This document shows, one piece after another, positions 20,082-30,138 of a stretch of DNA of 64,000 bases. The notes beneath the pieces are model-generated. The model was given only the letters and a program-made list of their open reading frames with translations, ran no database searches and was not told the origin of the DNA. Source of the DNA: Caldisericota bacterium (lineage in GTDB: Bacteria > Caldisericota > JANLFM01); assembly GCA_024655865.1 (NCBI GenBank), contig JANLFM010000003.1, positions 56,236-120,235 of the forward strand, given 5' to 3'. A program made the translations under genes and the position numbers. Position 1 is the stretch's first letter, and each line of letters starts with the position of its first letter.

Positions 20082-20113
20082 CCTGCGGCCTCAAGGCCGC
20101 AGGTATTTTTTAT
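20082..20113 (+). terminator. Rho-independent terminator after the pilin cluster
   Basis: CCTGCGGCC-TCAA-GGCCGCAGG followed by TATTTTTTATTTT. Confidence 0.85.
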
Positions 20114-20185
20114 TTTGGGATTTTATATCCTTTCTGATACAGAATATACTCAGGTGTTACCGATGTACTCATCTCATACACTTAC

Positions 20186-20215
20186 TTGACATCCGCCTTC
20201 TGGTTGTGCTATTTT
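20186..20215 (+). promoter_or_regulatory. Promoter of grpE-dnaK-dnaJ
   Basis: TTGACA at 20186-20191 and TATTTT at 20210-20215 (18-bp spacer), immediately upstream of CIRCE. Confidence 0.6.
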
Positions 20216-20225
20216 TCCTTTTGGT

Positions 20226-20252
20226 TTAGCACTCTCAATATGAGAGTGCTAA
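20226..20252 (+). promoter_or_regulatory. CIRCE operator (HrcA binding site)
   Basis: Exact TTAGCACTC-N9-GAGTGCTAA (TTAGCACTCTCAATATGAGAGTGCTAA). Confidence 0.97.
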
Positions 20253-20261
20253 TTTGAAAAC

Positions 20262-20924
20262 ATGGAAGAGAAAGTGAACAACGAAGAGGCACGGAAAGCG
20301 AAAAAAGAAGAACAGGCTCCCGGTGGAAGAGAGGAAGAGGGGGGCGTTTCCCCAAAAGAGGAAAGCGCAACCCCCGAGGAAGAACTCTCCCCTCTGGAGC
20401 TGGAGTTGAAGAAAAAGGAAGAGGAGATCACCTCCTTAAAGGAGAAGCTCAGCGAGAAGGAAGCTCAGATCGAGACCTTAATTGCGGAGCTCAAAAAGGA
20501 AATTGCCTCTTCCCTTTCCCGCCAGGCCATTTACGAGCGGGAGATGAAGGCTATTAAAGAGAGAGCCAATGAGGAGCTCCTGCGCAAACTTCTGGAGGTG
20601 CAGGAGAATTTCCAGCGGGCTCTCTCTGCCTTGAAGGAATCAGAAAATTCCCCGCTCAAGCTTGGCGTGGAGCTAATCTACAAGCAGTTGGAGGATCTCC
20701 TTAAGAAGGAAGGGGTGGAGGAAATCCCCTCCGTGGGAAAACCCTTCGACTGCAACCTGCACGAGGCCGAAGGTTTCGTGGAAACCGATTCCTGCCCGGA
20801 CGGGGTGATCACTGATGAGCTCCAAAAGGGCTACACCTACAAGGGAAAAATTCTGCGCCCCGCAAGGGTGCGCGTGGCGCGAAACAAAAACATTAAAGAA
20901 TCAGAGAAAGAAACGGAGGAATAG
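20262..20924 (+). CDS. grpE: Nucleotide exchange factor GrpE
   Basis: 220 aa; coiled coil then GVELIYKQLEDLLKKEGVEEIPSVGKPFDCNLHEA...GYTYKGKILRPARVRVA. Confidence 0.95.
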   Translation: MEEKVNNEEARKAKKEEQAPGGREEEGGVSPKEESATPEEELSPLELELKKKEEEITSLKEKLSEKEAQIETLIAELKKEIASSLSRQAIYEREMKAIKERANEELLRKLLEVQENFQRALSALKESENSPLKLGVELIYKQLEDLLKKEGVEEIPSVGKPFDCNLHEAEGFVETDSCPDGVITDELQKGYTYKGKILRPARVRVARNKNIKESEKETEE

Positions 20925-20927
20925 GAA

Positions 20928-22757
20928 ATGGGAGTAATTGTGGGAATCGATTTAGGAACAACAAACTCGGAAATTGCCTATCTGGACCATGGGCGTCCAG
21001 TTGTCATTCCCTCCGCTGAGGGTTCTCACCTCTTTCCCTCAGTGGTGGCTTTTACCAAGGACGGCCAGCTCCTCGTGGGGGAACCAGCTCGCCGTCAGGC
21101 AGCGCTGAACCCAGAGGGCACGGTGATGGCTATAAAACGAAAGATGGGTACAAACTACAAAGTCAACCTTCACGGCAAGGAGTACACTCCTCAGCAGATT
21201 TCGGCTTTCATCCTGCAGAAAATGAAGAGGGATGCCGAAGCCTACTTGGGGGAGAAAATTGAGAAGGCCGTGATCACCGTTCCCGCCTATTTCAATGACG
21301 CCCAGAGGACGGCCACCAAAGAGGCCGGCCAGATCGCCGGACTGGAAGTAGTGCGTTTGATCAACGAGCCCACCGCTGCGGCTTTCGCCTACGGGCTGAA
21401 CAAATCCGATAAGGAGTTGAAGATCATGGTCTTCGACTTCGGCGGAGGGACCCTGGACGTGACCATCATGGATTTCGGCCAGGGAGTCTTCGAGGTGCGC
21501 GCCACCTCCGGGGATACCCAGTTAGGCGGAACGGACATGGACAACATCCTCATCGACTACATCTGTGAGGAGTTCAAGAAGGACACGGGAATCGATCTGA
21601 GAAATGACAAGACCGTGATGCCCAGGATCAGGGAAGCTGCGGAAAAGGCGAAAATCGAGCTCTCCACGGCCTTCACCACGGATATCAATCTGCCCTTTAT
21701 CACCGCCGACGCCGCAGGTCCCAAACACTTAGTGATGAACCTTACCAGAGCGAAACTGGAAACCCTGGTGATGCCCGTCGTGCAGCGCTGCCGTGGGCCA
21801 ATCGAAAGGGCTCTGGCGGACGCCAAGCTCACTCCCCAGCAGATCGACAAGATCATCCTTGTGGGCGGACCCACCAGGATGCCCATCGTGCAGAAGTTCG
21901 TGGAGGACTTCATGGGCAAACAGGTAGAGCGGGGGATTGACCCCATGGAGTGTGTGGCTATGGGCGCTGCCATCCAGGCGGGAATCATCGGAGGCGAAAT
22001 CAAGGACGTAGTTCTTGTGGACGTCACCCCCCTTTCTTTAGGAATTGAAACCTTAGGGGGAGTATTCACCAAGATGATCGAGAGGAACACCCCCATTCCC
22101 ACACGCAAAACCCAGATTTTCACTACAGCCACGGATTACCAGCCGGCGGTGGAGGTGCATGTCCTTCAGGGTGAGCGCGCCATGGCCAAGGACAATATCT
22201 CCCTGGGCCATTTCATCCTCGACGGGATTCCTCCTGCTCCCCGGGGCGTCCCTCAAATTGAGGTGACCTACGAAATTGACGCCAACGGAATCCTCCACGT
22301 ATCGGCCAAGGACAAAGCCACCGGGAAAGAGCAGTCAATTACCATCACCGGTGGAGCTCGGCTCTCCCAGGAGGAAATTGAGAGGATGACCAAGGAGGCT
22401 GAACGCTTCGCCGAGGAAGACCGCCGTCACCGCCAGGAAGTGGAGCTCAGGAACCAGGCCGATTACCTGATTTACTCCTCGAGGAAGACCCTGAACGACT
22501 TGAAGGGCAAGGTGGACGGTACAAAGATTGAGGCTGCAGAAAAGGCTATAAATGAGCTGGAGCAGCTTCTCAAGGAGAATAAGATGGATCAGGTGGAAGC
22601 CAAGATGCGCGAAGTCTCCGAGCTTCTGGGAAAAGTGGGAGAGGAGGCCTACAAGCAGACAGGACCTCAAACCCCTCCTCCCGGAGGAGAAGGGCCATCT
22701 GCTCCAGGACCCGATCAGGGAAAAACGGTTGAGGGCGATTTTGAAGTCAAAGAGTGA
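20928..22757 (+). CDS. dnaK: Molecular chaperone DnaK
   Basis: 609 aa; [68 protein letters not shown]. Confidence 0.98.
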   Translation: MGVIVGIDLGTTNSEIAYLDHGRPVVIPSAEGSHLFPSVVAFTKDGQLLVGEPARRQAALNPEGTVMAIKRKMGTNYKVNLHGKEYTPQQISAFILQKMKRDAEAYLGEKIEKAVITVPAYFNDAQRTATKEAGQIAGLEVVRLINEPTAAAFAYGLNKSDKELKIMVFDFGGGTLDVTIMDFGQGVFEVRATSGDTQLGGTDMDNILIDYICEEFKKDTGIDLRNDKTVMPRIREAAEKAKIELSTAFTTDINLPFITADAAGPKHLVMNLTRAKLETLVMPVVQRCRGPIERALADAKLTPQQIDKIILVGGPTRMPIVQKFVEDFMGKQVERGIDPMECVAMGAAIQAGIIGGEIKDVVLVDVTPLSLGIETLGGVFTKMIERNTPIPTRKTQIFTTATDYQPAVEVHVLQGERAMAKDNISLGHFILDGIPPAPRGVPQIEVTYEIDANGILHVSAKDKATGKEQSITITGGARLSQEEIERMTKEAERFAEEDRRHRQEVELRNQADYLIYSSRKTLNDLKGKVDGTKIEAAEKAINELEQLLKENKMDQVEAKMREVSELLGKVGEEAYKQTGPQTPPPGGEGPSAPGPDQGKTVEGDFEVKE

Positions 22758-22781
22758 CCTAAAATACAAAAGAAATTCTCA

Positions 22782-22817
22782 CCTCAGGGGGCTCCCCTGG
22801 CCCCCTGAGGATTTTAG
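22782..22817 (+). terminator. Hairpin between dnaK and dnaJ (attenuator or processing/stability element)
   Basis: 11-bp perfect stem CCTCAGGGGGC-TCCCCTG-GCCCCCTGAGG followed by ATTTTAG TTTTT. Confidence 0.6.
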
Positions 22818-22827
22818 TTTTTAGCCC

Positions 22828-23943
22828 ATGGCAGAGTACAAGGACTACTATCAGGTTTTAGGAGTCCCCAGGAATGCCACCGAGGAGGAGATCAAGCGGG
22901 CTTACCGCCAGCTGGCGCGTCAGTATCACCCCGATTTGAACCCGGACCCTCAGGCCGCTGACAAAATGAGGGAAATCAACGAGGCTTATGAAGTGCTCTC
23001 CGATCCCGAAAAGCGGGCGCGCTACGACCAGACGGGCTCCGCTGAGGAAGCAGGCTTCGGGCCATTCACCGGAGGTTTTGGTGATTTTGGTATCGGGGAT
23101 ATCTTCGAGGCTTTCTTCGGCACTACCTTTCGCCAGACAAGGGTGAGGGAAAGGGGCCCTCAGAGGGGTAGGGATCTCTCAGTGGGCCTGAGGGTGAACC
23201 TGAAGGAAGTGGCCTTAGGGTGTGAGAAGGAAATCTCCATCCCCAGGCTGGAAAAATGCCCCGTCTGCAACGGATCCGGCGCTGAGCCCGGGACATTCCC
23301 CACTCTTTGCTCCCGCTGCCAGGGGAAGGGGGAAATCAGGCAAATTAACCAGTCCCTTTTCGGGCAATTCATCCAGGTGATCGAGTGCCCGGATTGTCAC
23401 GGAGAAGGAACGATCATCCGCAATCCCTGCAAGAACTGCCGGGGCACGGGCCTGATTCAAACAAGAAGGGAAATCAAAGTGAAAATTCCCCCGGGAGTGG
23501 AGGAGGGGACAAAAATCAGGCTTTCCGGCGAAGGAGACGCCGGCTGGAAGGGTGGCCCTGCGGGCGACCTCTATGTGCTCATTTCCGTGGAAAAAAACAA
23601 TCGCTTCCAGAGGTCGGGACCGCACCTTTTAACAACAGTGGAGGTTCCCTATCACGTCATGGCCTTAGGAGGCGTAATCGAAGTGGAATCAATCCTGGAA
23701 AAAGTACCTTTAGAAATTCCTCCCGGTACCCCTTCGGATTCTCAACTCACTTTAAGGGGAAAGGGGCTCCCGCTCTTAGGGAGAAACCAGAAAGGGGATC
23801 TTCTCGTGACCTTAAAGGTGGAGGTCCCCAAAAGGCTTTCCCAGGAAGAGAGAGAAATTCTCGAAAAGCTCGCCCAGATTCGAGGAAATGGAAAAAGCCC
23901 CCAACCCGGGAAAAAGGGGCGAGGGCTCTTCCGCAATCACTGA
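22828..23943 (+). CDS. dnaJ: Chaperone DnaJ
   Basis: 371 aa; J domain with HPD, G/F region, four CxxCxGxG zinc-finger motifs. Confidence 0.97.
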   Translation: MAEYKDYYQVLGVPRNATEEEIKRAYRQLARQYHPDLNPDPQAADKMREINEAYEVLSDPEKRARYDQTGSAEEAGFGPFTGGFGDFGIGDIFEAFFGTTFRQTRVRERGPQRGRDLSVGLRVNLKEVALGCEKEISIPRLEKCPVCNGSGAEPGTFPTLCSRCQGKGEIRQINQSLFGQFIQVIECPDCHGEGTIIRNPCKNCRGTGLIQTRREIKVKIPPGVEEGTKIRLSGEGDAGWKGGPAGDLYVLISVEKNNRFQRSGPHLLTTVEVPYHVMALGGVIEVESILEKVPLEIPPGTPSDSQLTLRGKGLPLLGRNQKGDLLVTLKVEVPKRLSQEEREILEKLAQIRGNGKSPQPGKKGRGLFRNH

Positions 23944-23949
23944 TTAAAA

Positions 23950-24207
23950 TTAAAGGTATCGGCGCGGGCTAAAAAGCCTGATCATCCAGAAAAAGAGGGC
24001 CCCGTTAAAGCAAGCCACAAGAAGGGGCAACCAGTGATTGGCGGGAAAATTTCCCAATCTGGCGGTCAAGTACCCTCCAAGCAAAGCGCCGGTACACGCC
24101 GTTAAAATGCCGTAGGTAATGCCGATTCCCCTTTTTGCGGGGAAAAGCAGGTGGCTGAAAATAGCCACCCCAGCTCCGCAAATCAGGAACCAGTACCAAC
24201 CGTTCAT
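23950..24207 (-). CDS. Small membrane protein, GlsB/YeaQ/YmgE-like
   Basis: 85 aa with TM segments and GITYGILTACTGALLGGYLTARLG; adjacent to tldE-like gene. Confidence 0.5.
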   Translation of the reverse strand: MNGWYWFLICGAGVAIFSHLLFPAKRGIGITYGILTACTGALLGGYLTARLGNFPANHWLPLLVACFNGALFFWMIRLFSPRRYL

Positions 24208-24208
24208 T

Positions 24209-25546
24209 TCAGAACGTCGTCTGTCCGGTGAAACGGAAGGATTTTACCTTCAAAGCAGGGACCAGATTCCCGCCGAAGAATCCTTTCTCCAGTTTGAGCT
24301 CTTTGCCCACAAGCTCTGTCCCGGCCAGGGTTTCCAAAATGCTCGCCGTGAAGCGCATGTTGCAGAGGGGATAGACTATTTTCCCATTTTCAATTTTGAA
24401 AGTTCCGTCCCTGGTCATCCCCGTGATCACCGTGAGTTTGGGGTGCACCGGACGGACGTACCAGAACCTGGTGATTAAAACACCGTCCTTTGTGGATTTA
24501 ATCATTTCCTCTAAAGTGGCGTTCCCGGGCTTTAAGACGAGGTTTAAAGGCAAGGGACCAATGGAGTTGGGCTGAGGGAGAGCATGGCCGGTGGATTCCT
24601 TCCCCTCTTTAAAAGCGGTGAAGGAATCGTAGACTACGTCCCTGGCAATCCCCTCCTCGAAGAAATAGACCTTCTTTTTGGGCTGCCCTTCAAAATCGAA
24701 GGGGAGGGGAAAGCCCCTTATGTCCAGGCCATCGTCGTAGAGCGTTATTTTCTCGGAAACCACCTTCTTTCCCCGGGCCTCGCTCATGAAGGAGCGCCCC
24801 TCCTGGAAGGAAGTGGCTCCCAGGCCCATATAGGCGAGGTAGTCAAACATCTCGGAGACGGCATAGGGAAGGAGAATAGCTTCCATCTCCTTGACCTCTG
24901 TCTGGCGCGGGTTCCGTCCATCCACGGTCCTCTTGATGGCCTCCTCGGCGATTTCCTCGGCATTGATATCTGAAACATTCCGGGATTCCCGATCGGCATA
25001 TCCTGCTGAGGTGGGAGAAAGGAGGACAGTGGAAAAGGAGGCCACGGTGGTTTGATAAAAGGCTTGAACGCCAAGAGTATTAGCCACTCCCAGGCGCAAA
25101 ACGCTCGTGGAAAAAGCTCCCGAGGCTTTTATCCCGTGAGGTTTAGCCATTTCCACAAGCTTCCTCACTGCCTCTGCCCTCTCCTCAGGGGTGGTCCTGG
25201 CGGTCTTCTCCACAAAGCCGTCAATTTGGGGAAGCGGCTTTCCTGCAGGCAGGCTGATGAACTCCTGGTTTCTGGGGGAAAGGGAGGCTATTTTGGATGC
25301 ATGCTTTACAGTTTTGACCACTTCTTCCTTAGAAAGGATGTTGGAGGAAGCAATTCCTATTTTTTTATCCTTGATCACGCGCACGATCAGGGAAGCGTCC
25401 TCCTGCATGGTATTCTGGTGAATCACGGAATTGGCGAACCTGGTAAGCTCTTCGTTCTCCGAAACCAGAACCGCTTCCGTCTGTTCCCCATCACTGGCCT
25501 CGAGGGCGGTTTTCAATATTTCCAGCACTTGTTCCTTGGTCATCAT
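24209..25546 (-). CDS. TldE/PmbA family protein
   Basis: 445 aa; LTRFANSVIHQNTMQEDASLIVRVI...; paired with TldD-like gene, lacks HExxxH. Confidence 0.88.
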   Translation of the reverse strand: MMTKEQVLEILKTALEASDGEQTEAVLVSENEELTRFANSVIHQNTMQEDASLIVRVIKDKKIGIASSNILSKEEVVKTVKHASKIASLSPRNQEFISLPAGKPLPQIDGFVEKTARTTPEERAEAVRKLVEMAKPHGIKASGAFSTSVLRLGVANTLGVQAFYQTTVASFSTVLLSPTSAGYADRESRNVSDINAEEIAEEAIKRTVDGRNPRQTEVKEMEAILLPYAVSEMFDYLAYMGLGATSFQEGRSFMSEARGKKVVSEKITLYDDGLDIRGFPLPFDFEGQPKKKVYFFEEGIARDVVYDSFTAFKEGKESTGHALPQPNSIGPLPLNLVLKPGNATLEEMIKSTKDGVLITRFWYVRPVHPKLTVITGMTRDGTFKIENGKIVYPLCNMRFTASILETLAGTELVGKELKLEKGFFGGNLVPALKVKSFRFTGQTTF

Positions 25547-26985
25547 TTCATCACCCCTACCTGAACTTTTCGGAACCGGGCAGGAGAAGCCCCGTGTCCC
25601 ACGTGCATCACCTGGGAAGGCTGGCCCTTACCGCAGTTGGTCAGGCCCCAGAGGGTCCAGTAATCCTTATTGGCTACAGCGTCACAGGAATTCCAGAACT
25701 GCGGGGTCATCCCGGTATAGGTAGCATTTTTCACGATGGCTCCCAATTTTCCATTCTTGATCTCGTAGGCCATCTCTGTCCCGAACTGGAAGTTCAAACG
25801 CTTGTCGTCAATGGACCAAGACCTGTTCGTGATCAGATAAAGCCCCTTCTTGGTGTCGGCGATGATCTCCTCTAAGGTGGCATCCCCGGGTTTCAGGCTA
25901 ATGTTCGTCATGCGGATAATAGGCATCCTTCCCCAGCCATCAGCTCTCATGCAGGCGGAGTTGGGAATCCCCAGGGCATGGGCAGTCTCCCTGCTTGTAA
26001 GATAACCCACAAAGAGCCCTTCCTTCACCAGGTCCACACACTGGGCAGGTGCTCCCTCGTCATCATAGGCGAAACTCCCTAAACCGCCGGGAGCCGTGGC
26101 GTCAGCATAGATGTTCACGTATTTGGAGCCATACTGCAATTTTCCTAAAAGGTCCGGGGTCATAAAGCTCGTCCCGGCGTAAGAGGCCTCGGTTCCCAGT
26201 ACTCGGTCGAGCTCGGTGGGATGACCGCAGGACTCGTGAATCTGAAGTGCTAACTGGGAGGAATCCAGGATGATGTCCATCTCCCCGGAAGGGCAGGGCT
26301 TGGCTTTAAGAAGCGCTACGGCTTCCTGAGCGATGCGTTCCGCGTTTTCCTCTAACTTGAGCATAGGAATGAACTCGTAGCCGTAAGCCGCCGTATTTCC
26401 CCCCATGGAGTTAGGGAAGGACCGGATCTGAAAATCCCCCTCCCCTACCGCGATGGCTTCCATACCTCCACCGGATTCTATTTTCTCCTGTTCGATGAAA
26501 GAGCCATCTGTGGAGGCAAAGACCTTGAATTCTTTGAAGAAAGCCAAGAAAGCCTTGGATACCGCTACTCCCTTTACGCTCCTCAGTCGATCATCCACTC
26601 GGGCTAAGAATTGGAGCTTCTCCTCGAGAGGCACGGTAAAGGGGTCAATTTGACAATTGGCCTGGATCTTGGCCACTACTGGTTCCACCGGGGCAAGCTC
26701 CACGTCCTTGTCCTTGACCCTGGCTGAGGCCTCGGCAATTTCCACGGCTTTAGAGGTGATTTCCTCAATCTTTTGAGACGAAATAATCCTGGAACTGGCA
26801 AAACCCCAGGCTCCATTTTTGAGAACGCGCACGCCGAAACCGAGATCATCGCTTACAGAAATTGCTTCCACGTTTCCTGATTTCAGGCTTATTTCCTGGC
26901 GTTCCCTCTTTATAATTCTGATGTCAGCGTAGGCGCATCCTGCTTTTTGCGCCTTATTCAGGCAGAGATCTGTTAATTCCCGCAA
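25543..26985 (-). CDS. TldD family metallopeptidase
   Basis: 480 aa; QIHESCGHPTELDRVLGTEASYAGTSF, GGLGSFAYDDEGAPAQ, MRADGWGRMPIIRMTN. Confidence 0.93.
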   Translation of the reverse strand: MRELTDLCLNKAQKAGCAYADIRIIKRERQEISLKSGNVEAISVSDDLGFGVRVLKNGAWGFASSRIISSQKIEEITSKAVEIAEASARVKDKDVELAPVEPVVAKIQANCQIDPFTVPLEEKLQFLARVDDRLRSVKGVAVSKAFLAFFKEFKVFASTDGSFIEQEKIESGGGMEAIAVGEGDFQIRSFPNSMGGNTAAYGYEFIPMLKLEENAERIAQEAVALLKAKPCPSGEMDIILDSSQLALQIHESCGHPTELDRVLGTEASYAGTSFMTPDLLGKLQYGSKYVNIYADATAPGGLGSFAYDDEGAPAQCVDLVKEGLFVGYLTSRETAHALGIPNSACMRADGWGRMPIIRMTNISLKPGDATLEEIIADTKKGLYLITNRSWSIDDKRLNFQFGTEMAYEIKNGKLGAIVKNATYTGMTPQFWNSCDAVANKDYWTLWGLTNCGKGQPSQVMHVGHGASPARFRKVQVGVMK

Positions 26986-27030
26986 AGAACTTCACTTCCT
27001 TTCTAAGGTGCTTGACCCTTTATTCTCCGG

Positions 27031-27261
27031 CTAAGCTTCAGTAGAATCATCACCTCCCCGATTTTCCTCTCTTTTTTCCCGCTCATCCCTCTCCCTCCTG
27101 AATTCCCGGAAAAAGAAAAAAGCAATAACCAGAAGAAGGATGGCGAAAATCAAAAAGGGCAGAAAATTGCCCTTCCAGTTAAGGATAATCCCTAAAGCGC
27201 TAAAGATCAAAAGCGCCAGTCCCAGGAAAAATGAGATGAAACCAGCAACTTTAACCTGCAC
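27031..27261 (-). CDS. Small membrane protein (probable GTG start at 27261)
   Basis: VQVKVAGFISFFLGLALLIFSALGIILNWKGNFLPFLIFAILLLVIAFFFFREFRRERDEREKREENRGG; two TM segments, overlaps upstream stop by about 11 nt. Confidence 0.6.
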   Translation of the reverse strand: MQVKVAGFISFFLGLALLIFSALGIILNWKGNFLPFLIFAILLLVIAFFFFREFRRERDEREKREENRGGDDSTEA

Positions 27262-29026
27262 CGCTACCCCCTCCTCCTCCACCGCCGCCACCGCCGCCGG
27301 AGAATCCTTCGCTTCCACCGGAGGAGGTAGAAGCGAAGGAGCTGGAAACGCGGGAATAGAAGTCGGAAATTGCGCTGGAAAAAGCGCGGCTGAAAGAGGC
27401 ACCTGAGGACGTCACATAAGCAGTAGTTACCGCACCTCCATACCACCAATCAGGGGATTGGAATCCGGGTTTTTCGCTCAGAGCCCGGGTCCATTTTTTC
27501 TCGATGCCAAAAACGATGGCGTAAGGGAGGTATTCGGAAAAAACCTGAGTAGGCTGGGCAAGCTGAGGGCGGCGCATCAATTCCTCCATGTAGTGACGAA
27601 AAGCTCTCCAGGCAGCGGCCTCTCGTGATCCGGTTACGGATCTCCGGGGCATTATCGTTCCAAAAAGGATCACGAAAAAAGAGCTCCAGATTAAAGCTAA
27701 CCCCAGGATAACCACGTTGAGCCAGAAGAGAAGAGCTGAGCCCCCAATAAAAAGGAGAAGGAACCAGAGGGTATAGCGCCCCCTGATCTTCTGGGGATCT
27801 CCTTCAAAGAACTTAAAGGGTTTGAGGTAATCCCAGACTTTTCGCTGAAGTGTTCCCATAGAATACCCCAGGGTCCTCTTTAAGGATGAGAGTCGAACTG
27901 TTCGTTCCTCCCCCTCCCTGGGCCTTCCGGACCATCGGAAGAGAAAATAGAGAAAGGTCTGCTCAAAGGGCTTAAGCTCTCCCTTTTTCCCCTTTAAGAC
28001 AAGGAGATAGTCCTTCCCCTCTTCCCTGATTTCCAGGAATCCCCGATGGGCCAGATGAAAGATGGTGGCCACCAGGCCCTTGACCGTAACTCTCTGGTTC
28101 CAGAGGGCATCCACTCCTGCAGGGGCCAGATCGGAGGGAGGGCCGGAAATCATGGCTGTGCCGGGAGGGAAACGGTATTCCCTGCCCCGGAAATACCATA
28201 AGAGGAACATGGCAATCGGAGTGAGTACCGCTATGGCGATGGCCACGATGTATTCCAAATCCTTGAGAAAACGGATGAGCTTTAACCTTTGTTCCACTTG
28301 AGCCTGTTCCGCCTGGATCTGAGCTATGATTGATTGGGAGGAGCGAGGGACGCTTTCCGGTTTCTCTATCAAACCAATAGGAAGAAGCAGGCGGCACTCT
28401 ATGCCTACGTTTGGGGCAAGGGGGGCAGCAGCTAAGTAAGCGGTGCTATCATCGAGCACCTCCACCTTCCCCGTTCCGGGATCGGGGCCGTAACCCCAAA
28501 GGTGAAGGTCCTCTTTTTTTGCCCCCTGGGGAATGTGGATATAAACCTCGGCAACTTGCATGAGCTTTTCATGATCCTGGCCGATGGTCTTAAAATAGAA
28601 TTGATCGTAATCAGAGTAAAAGGAGAGCGTTCCCAGCTGAGGCGCACCCAGGATCCTGTACCTGATATGAAAGGTGCGCTCGGTGTCGGTGTAGTCGTAG
28701 TACCAGTAAATGCTCACCAGGTTTTGGGAATCAATGACCTTGAAAGTCCCGGGAAGGCCGCTATCTTCCATCTTGTAGTTCTGGCCCTCTTCCCAGACTG
28801 AAACATCGCTGACTCCGGAAATTTTATTTTTCTCAATATCAATATAGGCGTAATGGAAGTTTCCCCAGAACCTTAAGGAACGTGTCTCCTCCACCAGGAT
28901 GGTGCCGTCTCTCTCCACGGTGAGGTCCACGCGCACCTGAGTCCAGACGTAGTCTTTGGCTTCCACGTGTCCAAAGGAAATCGTGAGAAATAAAAGGCAT
29001 AAAACGGGAATTAATAGCTTTTTCAT
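27251..29026 (-). CDS. DUF2207-family membrane protein
   Basis: 591 aa; signal peptide, VDLTVERDGTILVEETRSLRFWGNFHYAYIDI, TM segments, C-terminal poly-Gly tail GGGGGGGGGGGSGAG. Confidence 0.85.
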   Translation of the reverse strand: MKKLLIPVLCLLFLTISFGHVEAKDYVWTQVRVDLTVERDGTILVEETRSLRFWGNFHYAYIDIEKNKISGVSDVSVWEEGQNYKMEDSGLPGTFKVIDSQNLVSIYWYYDYTDTERTFHIRYRILGAPQLGTLSFYSDYDQFYFKTIGQDHEKLMQVAEVYIHIPQGAKKEDLHLWGYGPDPGTGKVEVLDDSTAYLAAAPLAPNVGIECRLLLPIGLIEKPESVPRSSQSIIAQIQAEQAQVEQRLKLIRFLKDLEYIVAIAIAVLTPIAMFLLWYFRGREYRFPPGTAMISGPPSDLAPAGVDALWNQRVTVKGLVATIFHLAHRGFLEIREEGKDYLLVLKGKKGELKPFEQTFLYFLFRWSGRPREGEERTVRLSSLKRTLGYSMGTLQRKVWDYLKPFKFFEGDPQKIRGRYTLWFLLLFIGGSALLFWLNVVILGLALIWSSFFVILFGTIMPRRSVTGSREAAAWRAFRHYMEELMRRPQLAQPTQVFSEYLPYAIVFGIEKKWTRALSEKPGFQSPDWWYGGAVTTAYVTSSGASFSRAFSSAISDFYSRVSSSFASTSSGGSEGFSGGGGGGGGGGGSGAG

Positions 29027-30027
29027 CGCCTCCTCCTCTCCAGAACCCTCCAGAGCTCCTCGTGAATCTCCGGAAGGAATTCCTCCTCATTCCCGTTCCT
29101 TCTCAAGAACATCTTTCCTGAGGCAACAAACTCCCCAATTTTCGTGAGCTCGATCCCGTTTTGAGAAAAAACTTGAAGCAATTCGTTCTCGGGAGGACAA
29201 GCGATGAGCATGGCTCCTGAGGAAAGGAGGTAAAAGGGGTCAGCTTCCAGGGTCTGGCAGATCAACATGGTCTCCGGCCTTAAAGGGAAAGATTCCACCT
29301 CTAGCACCACCCCCACTCCTGAAGCCTGCATCATCTCCCAAGCCCCGGCCATTATTCCTCCCTCAGTGATATCGTGCAAAGCGTGAGCTCCTGCTTTCCG
29401 GGAAAGAATTCCCTCTTTCATCACGGAAATCTCCTGGAGAAAAGAAGCCCCCTTACGCACGATCTCTTCCCCCAGAAGAGGAATCAGCTCCTCCTCGAAT
29501 TCCCGGGCCAGGATCGCCGTGCCCTCAAGCGCTAAGGCCTTGCTCACATAGAGGTGATCACCGGGACAGGCACCTTTTGTGGAAAGGTAGCCGTTGCGGG
29601 GCGCTTTGCCCACAGCTGTTCCCACGATCACAGGCTGGGGAAGGTAAGGGGTAAACTCTGTATGGCCTCCCAGGATCTCTATCCCCAGGGATTCAGCGGC
29701 GGCCGAGGCCTCGCTCATAATACTTTCCAGGTCTGTTCTGGAAAAGTCGGGAGGAAGGAGAATAGTCAAAAGGATGCCTACAGGCTCAGCCCCGGAGGCT
29801 GCGATATCGTTGACCGAAATATGCACCGCAAGCCACCCTATATCTCTGGAGGTCCCCGTGATGGGATCGGAGGAAAGGACACAGAGTTCTCCTCCTAAAT
29901 CGACGATCGCTGTATCCTCTCCCAGGGAGGCGTGGAGCAAGACGTCCTCCCTAATTTTGCCCAGATGAGGGAATATTAACCGCTCTAAATCCTCATTAGA
30001 AAGCTTTCCTGCACGATATCGCGGCAT
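29023..30027 (-). CDS. AIR synthase-related protein (HypE/PurM superfamily)
   Basis: 334 aa; GEDTAIVDLGGELCVLSSDPITG, VSVNDIAASGAEP-type motif, LHDITEGGIMAGAWEM. Confidence 0.85.
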   Translation of the reverse strand: MPRYRAGKLSNEDLERLIFPHLGKIREDVLLHASLGEDTAIVDLGGELCVLSSDPITGTSRDIGWLAVHISVNDIAASGAEPVGILLTILLPPDFSRTDLESIMSEASAAAESLGIEILGGHTEFTPYLPQPVIVGTAVGKAPRNGYLSTKGACPGDHLYVSKALALEGTAILAREFEEELIPLLGEEIVRKGASFLQEISVMKEGILSRKAGAHALHDITEGGIMAGAWEMMQASGVGVVLEVESFPLRPETMLICQTLEADPFYLLSSGAMLIACPPENELLQVFSQNGIELTKIGEFVASGKMFLRRNGNEEEFLPEIHEELWRVLERRRR

Positions 30028-30138
30028 TCTTCAGGTCTTGTTCCTCCAAAGAGAAGATTAAAACAGGTCTGATTTGCGGTCAAGTGAGGCCTGGAAAACC
30101 AGGGCCAGAAGAATCTAAAAAATCAGGCAGTTTCTCAT

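Noticed and set aside
27262-27402. N-terminal extension of the 123-aa ORF (27031..27402)
   Set aside because: It is the antisense-like alternative frame of the poly-Gly coding end of the DUF2207 gene; a GTG at 27261 gives a normal small membrane protein.
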